Shown: piece after piece, positions 50,249 to 60,033 of the stretch
Numbering within the stretch: position 1 is the stretch's first letter
Layout of the letters: each line of letters opens with the position of its first letter
Origin: JAAXIE01 sp965263155
GTDB lineage: Bacteria > Chloroflexota > Dehalococcoidia > Lucifugimonadales > JAAXIE01
Assembly: GCA_965263155.1 (NCBI GenBank)
Contig: OZ253586.1
Span: 992,001-1,056,000, forward strand
Reading direction: 5' to 3'
DNA: 64,000 nucleotides
Made by a program: the position numbers and the translations under genes
Notes under the pieces: generated by a model
What the model was told of the DNA's origin: nothing
The model's input: the letters and a program-made list of their open reading frames with translations, nothing else
Database searches by the model: none

Positions 50249-51202
50249 TCAGAAGATGGCTATCGGGTTCACCGGCGAGCCGGTGGTGTTGTGCAGGCGC
50301 AGTGGGCCGATGGACATCATGAACTCCCATCGGTTCCGCTGCTGGCACGCTTCGGCTAGTTCCTCCAAATTGGCATTGTCCAGTATCCAGATGCCCATAG
50401 CCACGATGCCCACTTGGTGGATGGGGTTGGTCACCTGCTGGTACTGGCGAGGCATCACGTCGTTGCCTGTGTCCGAGCCTATCATGGCGATGCTGCGCTC
50501 GTGGAACAGGGGCAGGCAGGCGGCTTGGCAGGCCGTGGAGCCGGTGCCGGCTATGTCCCACGGGCCCTCGACCTCTCGCCGGTGCAACTGGCCGGTGCGC
50601 ACCAGCAGGATGTCACCCTCTTCCACGCGAAAGCCGCAGCGTCGCTCCGCCTCCAAGATGTCTTCAGGCATCGCACCCTCGCCCCGGTCCAGCCAGTCGA
50701 TGCCACGCACCATGGGCACGTCCACCAACACGGCGCGTGTGGTGATGCCATCTTTTGCCACCTCCACCGACTCCACGGTAGCCCCCAGGCTGGTGGAAAC
50801 TAGGTGGGCGGGTCGGCCATTGTACATCTTCCCTTCCCAGAAGAAGTGAGCCAAGCTGTCGATGTGGGTGATGGCAAAGCCGTGGAATATCATACCGAAG
50901 AAGTCGGTGGAGGCTTGGTTGATGCGGGCGCTGACCTTGTCGCCGCTGCCCCAGCCCTCGCCGCTCTCCACCATGTAATGAATGGGAGGCGAAGGGACGT
51001 CGGCCGTGGGCTCGAACCGCACGGTGCGGGCGCAACTGAGAGTAGTCCCTTCCTGCACAAGACCCACAGCCCGCTTGGTCTTCTCTGGGCTGAGGAAATT
51101 CAGCGTACCCAACTGGTCATCTTCGCCCCAGCGTCCCCAGTTGGACAGGGAGTTGAAGTACCCTAGCACTTCTTCTTCAGTGGGTATTCCCTGCTGCGCC
51201 AT
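50249..51202 (-). CDS. Cyclase family protein (kynurenine formamidase-like fold)
   Basis: A 317-residue cyclase-family metal hydrolase. The metal motif HIDSLAHFFWEGKMYNG (His-x-x-Asp-x-x-x-His pattern) lies at about 118-134. ILEAERRCGFRVEEGDILLV-type text near 195-215 and a PLFHERSIAMIGSDTGND segment follow. Members hydrolyse formyl-kynurenine or open cyclic amides and lactones. It is 39 bases after a shorter cyclase-family gene and is followed by the RidA pair. Confidence 0.88.
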   Translation of the reverse strand: MAQQGIPTEEEVLGYFNSLSNWGRWGEDDQLGTLNFLSPEKTKRAVGLVQEGTTLSCARTVRFEPTADVPSPPIHYMVESGEGWGSGDKVSARINQASTDFFGMIFHGFAITHIDSLAHFFWEGKMYNGRPAHLVSTSLGATVESVEVAKDGITTRAVLVDVPMVRGIDWLDRGEGAMPEDILEAERRCGFRVEEGDILLVRTGQLHRREVEGPWDIAGTGSTACQAACLPLFHERSIAMIGSDTGNDVMPRQYQQVTNPIHQVGIVAMGIWILDNANLEELAEACQQRNRWEFMMSIGPLRLHNTTGSPVNPIAIF

Positions 51203-51241
51203 TCATGCCTCCAGTGTGGTGAGTCTCGTTCGGCTGTGTGA

Positions 51242-51907
51242 CTAGTCCAGAATCCCAAAGAAGCGGGCCTGCGCTCCCTCGGTGTCGGCCACCTTGTACC
51301 ATGGACCGAAGAAGTTGAAGCGGCGGCCTGTGACCGCTCCCAAGTTGGTCATCCCCTCCATGATGGTGATGCCCGAACCCAAGATGATGCGGTGCACCAC
51401 AAAGTCCTCGGAGTTGAAGTCGGGGAACCGCGCCATGTACTCCTCGAAGAAATCGAAGCCTATAGCCTTGGGCTTACGCTCCACCAGCCAGTTGGCCCCT
51501 TCCGGGGTCAGGTAAGGGGAGGTGGTGAAGTATTCGGGGAAGTTGCCCCACATACGGTCAGTCCAGCCGGTGCGCAGCAGTACGATGTCGCCCTCGCGCA
51601 CCTCAACGCCACACCGTTCGAAGTCGGCCGGAGTGAGACCGTGGCTGGGGTCGCAGGGAGTGCAGTCAAGCACCACGGCCTCGCCAATCACATTGTCCAA
51701 GGGCACCTCGGCCATGGTGATGCCGTCCTCGAAGCAGTGCAGTGGCGAGTCGACATGAGCTCCTGTGTGTATGCTCTGGTGAATGGAGCACACCCGCCAG
51801 AAACCGGGGCCACGGTGGAAATACTCCAACTCCACACGGACGTTGGTGGAGGGCGGTCCCCGGGTCTCACTGTCCACCAGCACGCTCAGGTCAACCAACT
51901 GCGACAT
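51242..51907 (-). CDS. Cyclase family protein (kynurenine formamidase-like)
   Basis: A 221-residue cyclase-family protein and the first gene of the five-gene operon. The metal motif is HTGAHVDSPLHCFEDG (about 53-68). VLDCTPCDPSHGLTPADF and VREGDIVLLRTGWTDRMWG follow, then KAIGFDFFEEY. ATG 51907, with GGGAGG upstream, gives the usual length for the family; the open frame extends further but without family similarity. It may open a ring or cleave an N-formyl group to give an amine that the RidA proteins would process. Confidence 0.9.
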   Translation of the reverse strand: MSQLVDLSVLVDSETRGPPSTNVRVELEYFHRGPGFWRVCSIHQSIHTGAHVDSPLHCFEDGITMAEVPLDNVIGEAVVLDCTPCDPSHGLTPADFERCGVEVREGDIVLLRTGWTDRMWGNFPEYFTTSPYLTPEGANWLVERKPKAIGFDFFEEYMARFPDFNSEDFVVHRIILGSGITIMEGMTNLGAVTGRRFNFFGPWYKVADTEGAQARFFGILD

Positions 51908-52310
51908 AGTATGCCTCCCAAGGCAGATGTCGTGAAAAATACAAAGGGAGAGAGCAGGCGAAGGATACCAACGGGCCAGAAGGGGGTCAAGCTGCGCGGT
52001 AAGAGTAGGCCGGGGGCAGGGGACTCGTGCGCCTGAAGGGCCCCTATCAACCGCTTTACGATACATGCAGGAAGGCAGCAACCGCCATTGACCCTTAAGG
52101 GCTTGCGCATACCAACCTTGGCCGTAGGTGGGCAGCTCACGTTGTGACAGTTAGCAGGCGCTGACTCCCCAGCTTTCCCCTTGTGCAGGACGCTGTTGCC
52201 GTCAGAAAACGCTGACATTAAGTCCCAGTCAGGTGGTAAGAGCTGTTTTGAAGAGGTAACAATGGCTATTTCCGCGGAGAAACAAGCGCTGGCTGCAACT
52301 TAATTCCTCT
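51908..52310. other. Gene-free region upstream of the cyclase operon
   Basis: No protein-like frame, hairpin or repeat of note is seen in these 400 bases. The promoter of the minus-strand cyclase/RidA operon must lie here, but I see no clear -35/-10 pair. The pseudogene that follows begins at about 52311. Confidence 0.4.
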
Positions 52311-54011
52311 GCCTCCCATCTCTTGGACCCGCTGATGGCTGAAGAGATAGGCGAGGCCGGATCCATCCTGAAGGGTCCAACGTCAAATTGGGACGCGAGT
52401 CCGGTTCGAGACCATTGTCCTCTAGGAACCCGCCAAGGACACGGTCCTCAGGTTCCAGTTTGGCGGTCCCGTTCAACGGAACGCCTTCTTGGTGTTTTTG
52501 GACCACGACGCAGAGGCCACCTATGAGGCCGTTGTCTCCCTTGATGAACAGCGTGTCACTTCAAGGGAGCACGTTCCGGGAACGCAGCATCGAGTGATGT
52601 TCGACCAGTTCGCCGAATACGAGGCCGTGGTAAGGGCTAACCCTGATTTCCAAGCCGCCATCAAGAAGCGCAGTATTACCGATCCCAGCTTGGTGATGAT
52701 AGAACCTTGGTCTGCCGGCAACTACGGGTTTGATGACGAGCAGGGTCGGCGATTGGTTCTTGCCCTCAATTTCGTTCGCACAAGCACGACAGACAACGGC
52801 TATGCTCGCCCCATTGAGGGGGGTGGCAACTGCGCGCCTGAATTCGTGGGGGCCTTCCGCAAGGACTTGAAACCACTGGAAATTACGCAGCCCGAAGGAG
52901 CAATCGTCGAGGTCGACGGGCACGGCGTCGCTTGGCAAAAGTGGCGTCTACGCATCGGGGTCAACCCTGGGAAGGATTTGTGATTCACACTGTCGGCTAT
53001 GAGGACCAAGGGCGGGTGAGACCGGTCCTCTATCGTGCTGCACTGTCGGATATGGTGGTGCCTTATGGCGACCCCGGCAAGGACCACTACCGGAAGAACG
53101 CTTTCGATGCCGGGGAATATGGCATAGGCTCCCTCGCCAACTCCTTGACCCTTGGATGCGATTGCTTGGGGGAAATTTATTACTTCGACGCGGTGATGAA
53201 TGACGGCCGCAGCGGGCCGTTCACCATACCCAACGCGGTCTGCATGCACGAGGAGGACTACGGCATTCTGTGGAAGCATGTGGACTGGCGCACAGGCCAG
53301 ACCGAGGTGCGCCGCTCAAGGCGTTTGGTGGTTTCCAGCATCGCCACTGTCGGCAACTACGGATACGGTTTCTTTTGGTATTTCTACCAGGATGGGACGA
53401 TACAACTGGAGATAAAGCTTACCGGCATAGTCAACACCGCCGGCATTGCCGCCGGAGAGACGCCCAAGTATGGGACGGTGGTTGCGCCCCAGCTGAAAGC
53501 CCACGTACACCAGCACTTCTTCAACTTCCGGCTGGGCATGAGTGTGGACGGCGAGGGCAACACGGCCTATGAAGTGTACACCGTGGCCGATCCCCTTGGC
53601 CCTGACAATCCCCACGGAAATGCCTTCTATGCCGAAGCGACACCACTCAAGACAGAGTTGGAGGCTCAGAGGGTAGTCGACCCTATGAGTGGCCGGAACT
53701 GGGTAGTCTCCAACCCCTCGGTCAAGAAGGCCTTGGGGTAGTCTGTTGGCTATAAGTTCATGCCTAGGGAGAACATTCTTCCCTTCGTCCATCCCAGCGC
53801 TAGCGTCATCAAGCGAGCCGGATTCATGACGAAGCACCTATGGGTCATGCCTTACGACCAGGACGAGATGGCGGCCCCCGGGCCATAGCCCAACCAGATC
53901 TCGCCGGTCGCCTACTGCGGATTCAGCTTGAAGCCGGTGGGATTCTTCGCTACTAACCCTGGGTTGGACGTCCCGACAAGTGCTCATTATAACGGGGCTT
54001 GCCACGGCTGA
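52311..54011 (+). pseudogene. Copper amine oxidase pseudogene
   Basis: The remains of a primary-amine oxidase, which oxidises amines using copper and a tyrosine-derived quinone. From 52311 it reads SHLLDPLMAEEIGEAGSIL, shifts frame before 52489, then covers YEAVVSLDEQRVTSREHVPG and VMIEPWSAGNYGFDDEQG, shifts again near 52970, then continues with CMHEEDYGILWKHVDWRTG. It has an in-frame TAG at 53739 and another at 53886, and ends at TGA 54011. The quinone-site motif reads TVGNYGYGF where Asp or Glu normally follows the Tyr. The copper HVHQH survives. Two frameshifts and two stops make it clearly dead. Confidence 0.88.
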
Positions 54012-54428
54012 TTGCGACCTTGGCTGAGGCCTGCAACAGGCTATGAACAAGGACGGCTGAGCTCCCTTGAGTTTCCTGTCAGGGTTCTTAGAAGCTAAGT
54101 CGGCGTCCATCTTGCAGTCCGCGGCCGAGATGCCCCATATGAGCTTGTCACCGGTTGCTGGTGGCTACCACTCCAAGACATTGGTTTGCGATAGGGCTTC
54201 TACGGCTCGACCCTCGTCTCCATGATATCTGGGTGAAGCCGGGGGGCAACCGCGGTCCCCGTACATGCCCACAGCGGTCCTGTGCCGAGCGATTCTTCGC
54301 CTAGCAGTCAGCCGACTCTGACCACTTCGTAGCTGCGACCGGCGAAAGTCGTTGTACTATTCTACGGCTCGTAATATCCGGCCTTAGAGCACTCGGCACA
54401 GGCCCTGGTTTCTCAGGAGTATTTGGGC
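54012..54428. other. Gene-free region between pseudogenes
   Basis: No gene is recognised. A single GTAGCTG at about 54331 is not accompanied by the word repeats seen at loci 1-3. An AGGAG at 54415 belongs to the sensor-kinase pseudogene start. Confidence 0.4.
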
Positions 54429-56349
54429 ATGAGTTTTTTGATAGACAGGTGGCGACGTATCGGCGCTCGCCTATACCTAGCCTTGGCATTTGCGGTGGCT
54501 TTGACCTTGGTGTCCGGTGCAGTTGGTGTCTACTACTTCGAACAGAGCGGAGACCTCAACTACCAAGTCGGGTCCGAGTCGGTTCCAGCCTTGGAGGCTT
54601 CTTGGACTGCCGCTCTCGAGACAGAGCGTCTGCGGATTCTGGGTTTCGAAGTGGTGGCCGAGGCCGGGTCTGGGTTTCAAGGCTTGGATACCGGCGCGGT
54701 CGTCCGGTCCCTAGAGCGCTTGGAAGCTGCGTTGGATGAGGTGAGCAGCGTGCCCACTCTGGCAGCCGATGCGCAAGCGGTCAGCGATGCGGCTTACGAC
54801 CTGGCCGAGGTCATCGACGGTCTTTCTGTGAACCAGAACGAACTACTGAGCGCCAACGACCTTGCAGCCAACTACCGGCTGCGCTTGGCGACCACCTTCT
54901 CGGACATGGACGAGTCGGAGGCAGCGCCTTCAGTCCTGCGGCAGGTGTTGCAGGTTAAGGATGGGGAAGCCCTTCAGGAGCTATGGGAAGAGTTTGCCAA
55001 AATATACGCGACTGGCATCGACCCGCGGTCGCTTCTTTGGGAGAAGGCGAGGGCGTGTTCTACGTCCGTGGCCGACAGCTTGCCTTGGAGAACAGCGTCA
55101 GGCACTTGGCGACGTCTTTCGACCAGCTGAGCGTGGCCTTGGAGAATTCCGTATCGGGCGTGTTGGTTGCCTCTCGCTCCCATTCTGCCGAAACGCTGGG
55201 ACTGGCCATTAGCAGTTTCGACGAGGGTCGGACTTTGTTGACTGCCATCAGCGTCATCAGTGTGATCGCGGCTACCCTTGCAGCTTGGCTGTGGGTAGGC
55301 AACGGCATTGTAAGGCGGCTCTCACGCATGTCGGAGCGTATGCGCGGAATGGCCGACGGAGACTTGGAGACGCCAGTGCCGGAGGTGGGGCGCGACGAAA
55401 TAGGAGAGTTGGCAACCGCCTTGGAGGTCTTCAGGCAACAGGCCTTGGAAGTGTAACGGCTGAACTTGGTGGGACAGTTTTACGAGGAGTTGCGGCAGAT
55501 TAATGCGGAGCTACGACGGGTGCAGGCCCGCTTAGTCGCTCAGGAGAAACTGGCCGCTTTGGGGGAACTGGTATCGGGCGTAGCCCACGAAATCAGCAAC
55601 CCCCTGAATCTTGTCAACAACTTCTCCGAGGGCTCCCTTGAGTTGTACAACGAGCTGACTGAGATGCTGGAGACCTACCGGGACAGGATGTCGGAAGAGG
55701 ACTCGGCCCTTTTCGACGACATCAGCCAAGAGATGACCAACAGCCTGCGTCGCGTGCTCTCCAACGGTGGTCGTGCGCAGGCTATAGTGGAGCGCATGCG
55801 GAGTTTTGGAGTTGCGGGTGGAGACCCGGCGATGACCGATTTGAACTCTGAGGTGCGGGAGGCGATCCAAGCTGGGTGCAACACCTTCATCGCTGAGTGG
55901 GATGATTTCTCCGTGCAGCCGAACTTCGAGTTGGACAAGTCCATTGGTGAGGTTCTGTTGGTGGAGCATGACTTCGGGGAAGCGATGCTCCACTTGGTCT
56001 CCAATGCCTGCTATGCCATGCGACAGAAGGGGCAGGAAGAGGGGGGGGAGACTACCGTCCAGTACTGTCCGTTTCCACCCGTTTGGTCGATAACACCGTA
56101 GAGATAAGGGTACGGGATAACGGCCCCGGAATTGCTGACGACCTAGTTACCCACATTTTCAACCCGTTCTTCTCGACGCGGGATGGTGCGTTGGGAGCCG
56201 GGTTGGGGCTGCCGTCCTCTGCCGACGTGGCGCGCCGCTTGGGAGGTGACCTATCGGTGGACACCGTGTTTGGTGAGTACGCCGAGTTCACGATGACCCT
56301 GCCATTCACGTCTTCAGATGCCGCTGATGCCACGGCCGCTGTCCCGTAA
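54429..56349 (+). pseudogene. Sensor histidine kinase pseudogene (HAMP-HisKA-HATPase)
   Basis: ATG 54429 with AGGAG upstream opens a membrane sensor: a first helix LALAFAVALTLVSGAVGVYY, a periplasmic helical domain, a frameshift near 55045, a second helix LTAISVISVIAATLAAWLWV, and HAMP (MADGDLETPVPEVGRDEIGE). In-frame TAA at 55454 is followed in frame by a coiled coil, the phospho-acceptor H-box VSGVAHEISNPLNLVNNF and the N-box HLVSNACYAM. A second frameshift at the G8 run near 56041-56048 precedes VRDNGPGI and FNPFFSTRDGALGAGLGLP. Three lesions; no partner response regulator is nearby. Confidence 0.85.
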
Positions 56350-56447
56350 GCCGAATGAGTCGGCTGCAATGAACTAACTAGAAGAAGTCGGTCCACTGAC
56401 CGGCGGCCCTACACACACCATTTCGCATACCGTCCGCCGCCTCCGCT

Positions 56448-57700
56448 TCATCGCCTACGCAATATCAGGTACCCGAACACGCCTATGGCAAACGCGATGG
56501 CGAAGCCCTGGATCACTATCAGCGTGGTGCGTCGCCGTGGAGTGGACGCAATGACGCCCAAGGTATTGCGGGTGCGCGGTATTGCATCGCCGATTATTGG
56601 GATCGCAGGCTCCTCCAAGTCGCGTAGCGTTGGTCGAGGCACAGGCTCCACGGTGGCCAGCGGGACCGGTTCCACTGTCGGAGCATCGACGAGGACCTCC
56701 GTCGGTGGAGCCGTGGCCGTGAGAGTCGCCGCTGTCGTGGTGGTTGGCGTGGGTACCGGGGTGGGTGCGGGGGTAGGCGCGGGCGTTTGAGTGGGTACCG
56801 GAGTCGAAGTAGGCAGCGGGGTAGGTGTTGGGGCCGGCACCGGTGTTGGGATTGGGGTTGGTGGGGGTGTGGGCGTCAGGGTTGGCGTTGGAGTAGGCGC
56901 AGGTGTCGGAATAGGGGTCGGGGTCTGGGTTGGCGTGGGCGTAGGTATTGGCGTCTAAGTTGGGCTTGGTGTTGGGCGCGGTCGGGGCCTGAAAGTTGGG
57001 GTAGCCCGGGGTGTTGGTCTTGGGGTCGGCGTCGGCCTCGGACGAGGCCTGCTCGGCGGTCTACGCCTTGGTGTGGAGGACGGAGGTGCGGGCGTTGATG
57101 TAGGCGGCGGAGGCGGGCGTTGGAGTAGGCGGCGGAGGAGGCGCGGGCGTTGGAGTAGGCGGAGGATGGCGCGGGCGTTGGAGTAGGCGGTGGGCTCGCA
57201 TCCTTCGCCAAGACCCTGACGGTCATCTCCGATGGGTGGCCGACTCGATAGCCGCCCTCTCGCGCCGATAGATGATCCCAATTCGAATTTACGGCTATGC
57301 GGATCGTTCTAGGGGTGTCTTTGTCGCTGCATGCACCGTAGTCGCATACACCATAGGACATGGTCCTAGTTTCCTGACCCGGGCGGAAAACAAAGGCGAC
57401 CAAAGCTGCAGCGGTGTAGCTGTCGGATGGGTCAAAGACTATGATGCCCCCAATGATCTTAACGTCCCCCGTGTCTCCTGCCTCCATCGGTCTATCGATG
57501 CGCACCACGATCGTGATCCGGTCATCTTCGTGTACCGAGGGAGTGACGCTGACCAGGCTCACAAGGGGCAATGATTTGTCTTCCTCTTGCCCTTGAACGC
57601 CGCGGTCTGACTGGAAAAAGAGCGGAATAGCCGTCACACAGAGAACGAGGATGATTCGCCAATGCAGCCACCCGTGGAAACGCAATTTCCGGGCCGTCAA
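56448..57700 (-). pseudogene. PT-rich surface protein, frameshifted and with a stop
   Basis: From 57700 the frame encodes a signal-anchor (WRIILVLCVTAIPLFFQ) and a beta-sandwich resembling Calx-beta (ITIVVRIDRPMEAGDTGDVK), then Pro/Thr repeats. Within the repeats (about 57100-57200) the reading changes to another frame, where PTPTPRPTPRATPTF continues to a TAG at 56955. The same frame then resumes with PIPTPTPTQTPTPIP to a final helix TLIVIQGFAIAFAIGVFGYL and the tail ILRRR. This was probably one anchored surface protein of about 415 residues; slippage in the repeats and a nonsense change broke it. Confidence 0.7.
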
Positions 57701-57976
57701 CCTATGCCCCTCATCCCAAAAGGCAACTTCGTTGCTCTCTACCTAGGAGAAGGAGAGACGAGGTGACGGGATGGTCGGTACGAGGGAGTGAAAGAGGGAG
57801 CCATGCCCGGCTAACCGATGCGCCGTGATTGTAACCTTTTTGGGTAAGGTCTTCCAAATCCGGTCTCACGCACCGGTTGCGAATAGGCGATTGTAGCGGC
57901 AACATGACACATAACTGTTTACCCGAACATACCTCGGATAGCAATAGACTAGACTCAAATTCTCAAGGAGCCAGGG

Positions 57977-58435
57977 ATGGCTACATACTTGGGGGTCGAT
58001 CACGTTGCTCTGGAGACCGACGATATGGAGGCCACGGTCCACTTCTACCATGATGTGCTGGGGATGAAGCTAGTTCGTACCCTGCGTACCGGTGGCGACA
58101 ACGACCGGCGTCACTACTTCTTCGATGCTGGGCACGGTAACTACTTTGCGTTCTTCGACGGTGCCACGCTGCCAGCCTCCTCGCCCCAGCTACTCAATCA
58201 CCTGTCGGTGAACGTGGACACCGAGGCCGAATTCGACAAGGCGTACGGCAAGATCAAAGGGAACGGTGGAGAGTGCACCGACATAATCGAGCGCTCCTAC
58301 GGCAAGACCTTCTACTTCAAGGACCCCAACGGCATTCGCCTGCAACTGGAGCTACAGACCGTAGAGGATGAGTGGACGCTGGAAGGCGACCCCAACCCCG
58401 TCCCTTCGGTAAGCCGAATCAAGGCTGGCACCTAA
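57977..58435 (+). CDS. VOC (glyoxalase/bleomycin resistance/dioxygenase) family protein
   Basis: A 152-residue vicinal-oxygen-chelate protein with two beta-alpha-beta-beta-beta units. GVDHVALETDDMEATVHFYH at 6-25 gives the first metal His; HLSVNVDTEAEFDKAYGKI (about 75-93) starts the second unit, and FKDPNGIRLQLELQ near 115-128 supplies the last Glu. AAGGAG precedes the ATG. It may be a lyase, isomerase or dioxygenase. It is intact although surrounded by pseudogenes. Confidence 0.9.
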   Translation: MATYLGVDHVALETDDMEATVHFYHDVLGMKLVRTLRTGGDNDRRHYFFDAGHGNYFAFFDGATLPASSPQLLNHLSVNVDTEAEFDKAYGKIKGNGGECTDIIERSYGKTFYFKDPNGIRLQLELQTVEDEWTLEGDPNPVPSVSRIKAGT

Positions 58436-58472
58436 CCACGTATGCCGGGCGAAGTGTCTAGAGGGACGTTAC

Positions 58473-59441
58473 CTACAGGGACATCACGACCTTGATGACC
58501 TCGTCCTGCTGCTGCTCGTACATGTCGTAGGCGCGCTGCACATCTCCGAAGCCGATGCGGTGGGTCACCATGCGCCCCGGATCAACCAAGCCGCGTGTCT
58601 TGAGTTCGACCATGCGCTCAATGTGGGCGGTGACGTTGGGTGTGCGTGCGCCAACCGTGGGCACGATGGTGGGCTGCTTGGCCATCATCAGGTCGTGCTC
58701 CAAAGGTATGGTGTCCGACGTCTGGATGCCGAATAATACGACGGTCCCCAACTGCTTCACCAACCGGAAGCAGAGGTTAAAGGCATCCGAGAATCCTGCG
58801 GCCTCGACCACCACATCTGCTCCCTCGCCGCCGACGATGTCCTGAATGGCCTGCACAACCTCCTGTTGACCTGGGTTTATGGTGTGCGTCGCACCGAAGC
58901 TCTTGGCCCGCTCCAGCCGGTAGTCCAGCAGATCGATGCCGATAACGCGCCGGGCCCCCATCATGGCTGCTAGCATGGTGAAGGAAAGGCCAATGCCTCC
59001 CTGTCCCACTACAGCCACGTTCTGGCCCAAGACGTTGCCCATGCGCTGGCATGAGTAGAGTACTGTCCCCGAAGGCTGGCACATGACCCACTCGCTGAGA
59101 TCGCCCTCATCGGGCAGGGCAATCATGCGGCTGGGGCGTGAGGCGATATACTCCACCAACCCGTGACTGGTGTCAGCCCCCGGAATCACGATTACCCGCT
59201 GGCCCTCGTGAAACTCTTCGCAGCGGCTTTCCACTACCACGCCAGCGCACTCGTGGCAGGGCGCCCCCAACCTAGCAGGGTAGTGCTCTTCTGGAAAGGG
59301 GCGGCTGTACTCGGTACGGATGTCGCTGCCACACACCGATACTTGTTCCAGCTTGATCAGACATTGGCCATCGCCTGCCGTGGGCGCTTCGGTCTCGAAA
59401 AGCTCGAATTGCTTCGGTCCCGTCAGTCTGGCAGCTTTCAT
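58473..59441 (-). CDS. Zinc-dependent alcohol dehydrogenase family protein (MDR)
   Basis: A 322-residue medium-chain dehydrogenase. Catalytic zinc ligands are suggested by VSVCGSDIRTEY (Cys37) and GAPCHECAGVV (His63, Glu64). The cofactor fold has VAVVGQGGIGLSFTMLAAMM (about 138-157) and IGIDLLDYRLERAKSFGATH. The structural-zinc four-Cys lobe of larger alcohol dehydrogenases is absent, consistent with its short length. GGAGGG precedes the ATG. Substrate: a secondary alcohol or polyol, not more exactly readable. Confidence 0.9.
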   Translation of the reverse strand: MKAARLTGPKQFELFETEAPTAGDGQCLIKLEQVSVCGSDIRTEYSRPFPEEHYPARLGAPCHECAGVVVESRCEEFHEGQRVIVIPGADTSHGLVEYIASRPSRMIALPDEGDLSEWVMCQPSGTVLYSCQRMGNVLGQNVAVVGQGGIGLSFTMLAAMMGARRVIGIDLLDYRLERAKSFGATHTINPGQQEVVQAIQDIVGGEGADVVVEAAGFSDAFNLCFRLVKQLGTVVLFGIQTSDTIPLEHDLMMAKQPTIVPTVGARTPNVTAHIERMVELKTRGLVDPGRMVTHRIGFGDVQRAYDMYEQQQDEVIKVVMSL

Positions 59442-59500
59442 TCCAATGCCCTCCCTAGCTTGTGAACGGTGTCCGGCGTGTTGCGCCTGTGTGAGGAGCC

Positions 59501-59960
59501 GACCAGGCCTGTAAGCCGGGTTCTGTACCTCTCAGGACTGCCAGTTTACGTCTCTGGGACTTCCTCCTGGATGCCTGAAGGTGGTGGCCATCTATCTAGG
59601 TCTGCCAGCCCAGCTGAATCGCGGGCGGGCGTCCCAATGGGACAGCGTTACCGCTAGACTCGAGCAGCCAACCCAGGGACGGGCCGGGCACCCATAGTCC
59701 CTCTATTCGGCCTTGCTCCAAGTGGGGTTTGCCTGCCATCCCCATCACTGAGGACGCGGTGAGCTCTTACCTCACCTTTTCAACCTTGCCTGACCCCGAG
59801 AAGGGCCATAGGCGGTATGTTTCTGTGGCACTTTCCGTCTCCCCCCTTCCAGAGACGGAAGAGAGGAGCCTGGGCGTTACCCAGCACCCTGCCCGGCGGA
59901 GCCCGGACTTTCCTCCCCCCTCGCAAGCGAGGGCGGCGGCCACCCAGCCTGACCAGCTCC
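59501..59960 (-). ncRNA. rnpB: RNase P RNA (bacterial type A)
   Basis: The catalytic RNA that matures tRNA 5' ends. On the minus strand the 5' universal block GAGGAAAGTCCGGGCTCC lies at 59898-59915. The GCCACAGAAACATACCGCC block lies at about 59811-59829, and the 3' block AGAACCCGGCTTACAGGCC at 59506-59524. The outermost P1 helix pairs GGAGCTGGTC (5') with GACCAGGCCT at the other end. About 460 bases between the ends is at the long side for type A. Exact ends are approximate. Confidence 0.93.
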
Positions 59961-60033
59961 TACGCGCCGAATCTAGCATGCTGATTGTAAGAGGGTCAAG
60001 GCAAACCGCTGCATGGGGGCTGGCAACCAGTCA

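Noticed and set aside
54325..54345. Fifth GTAGCTG module
   Set aside because: Only one heptamer occurs and no paired word accompanies it.
56700..57190. Short tandem repeats that could be taken for a CRISPR array
   Set aside because: They are Pro/Thr codon repeats of a surface-protein gene, with no constant repeat length and no unique spacers.
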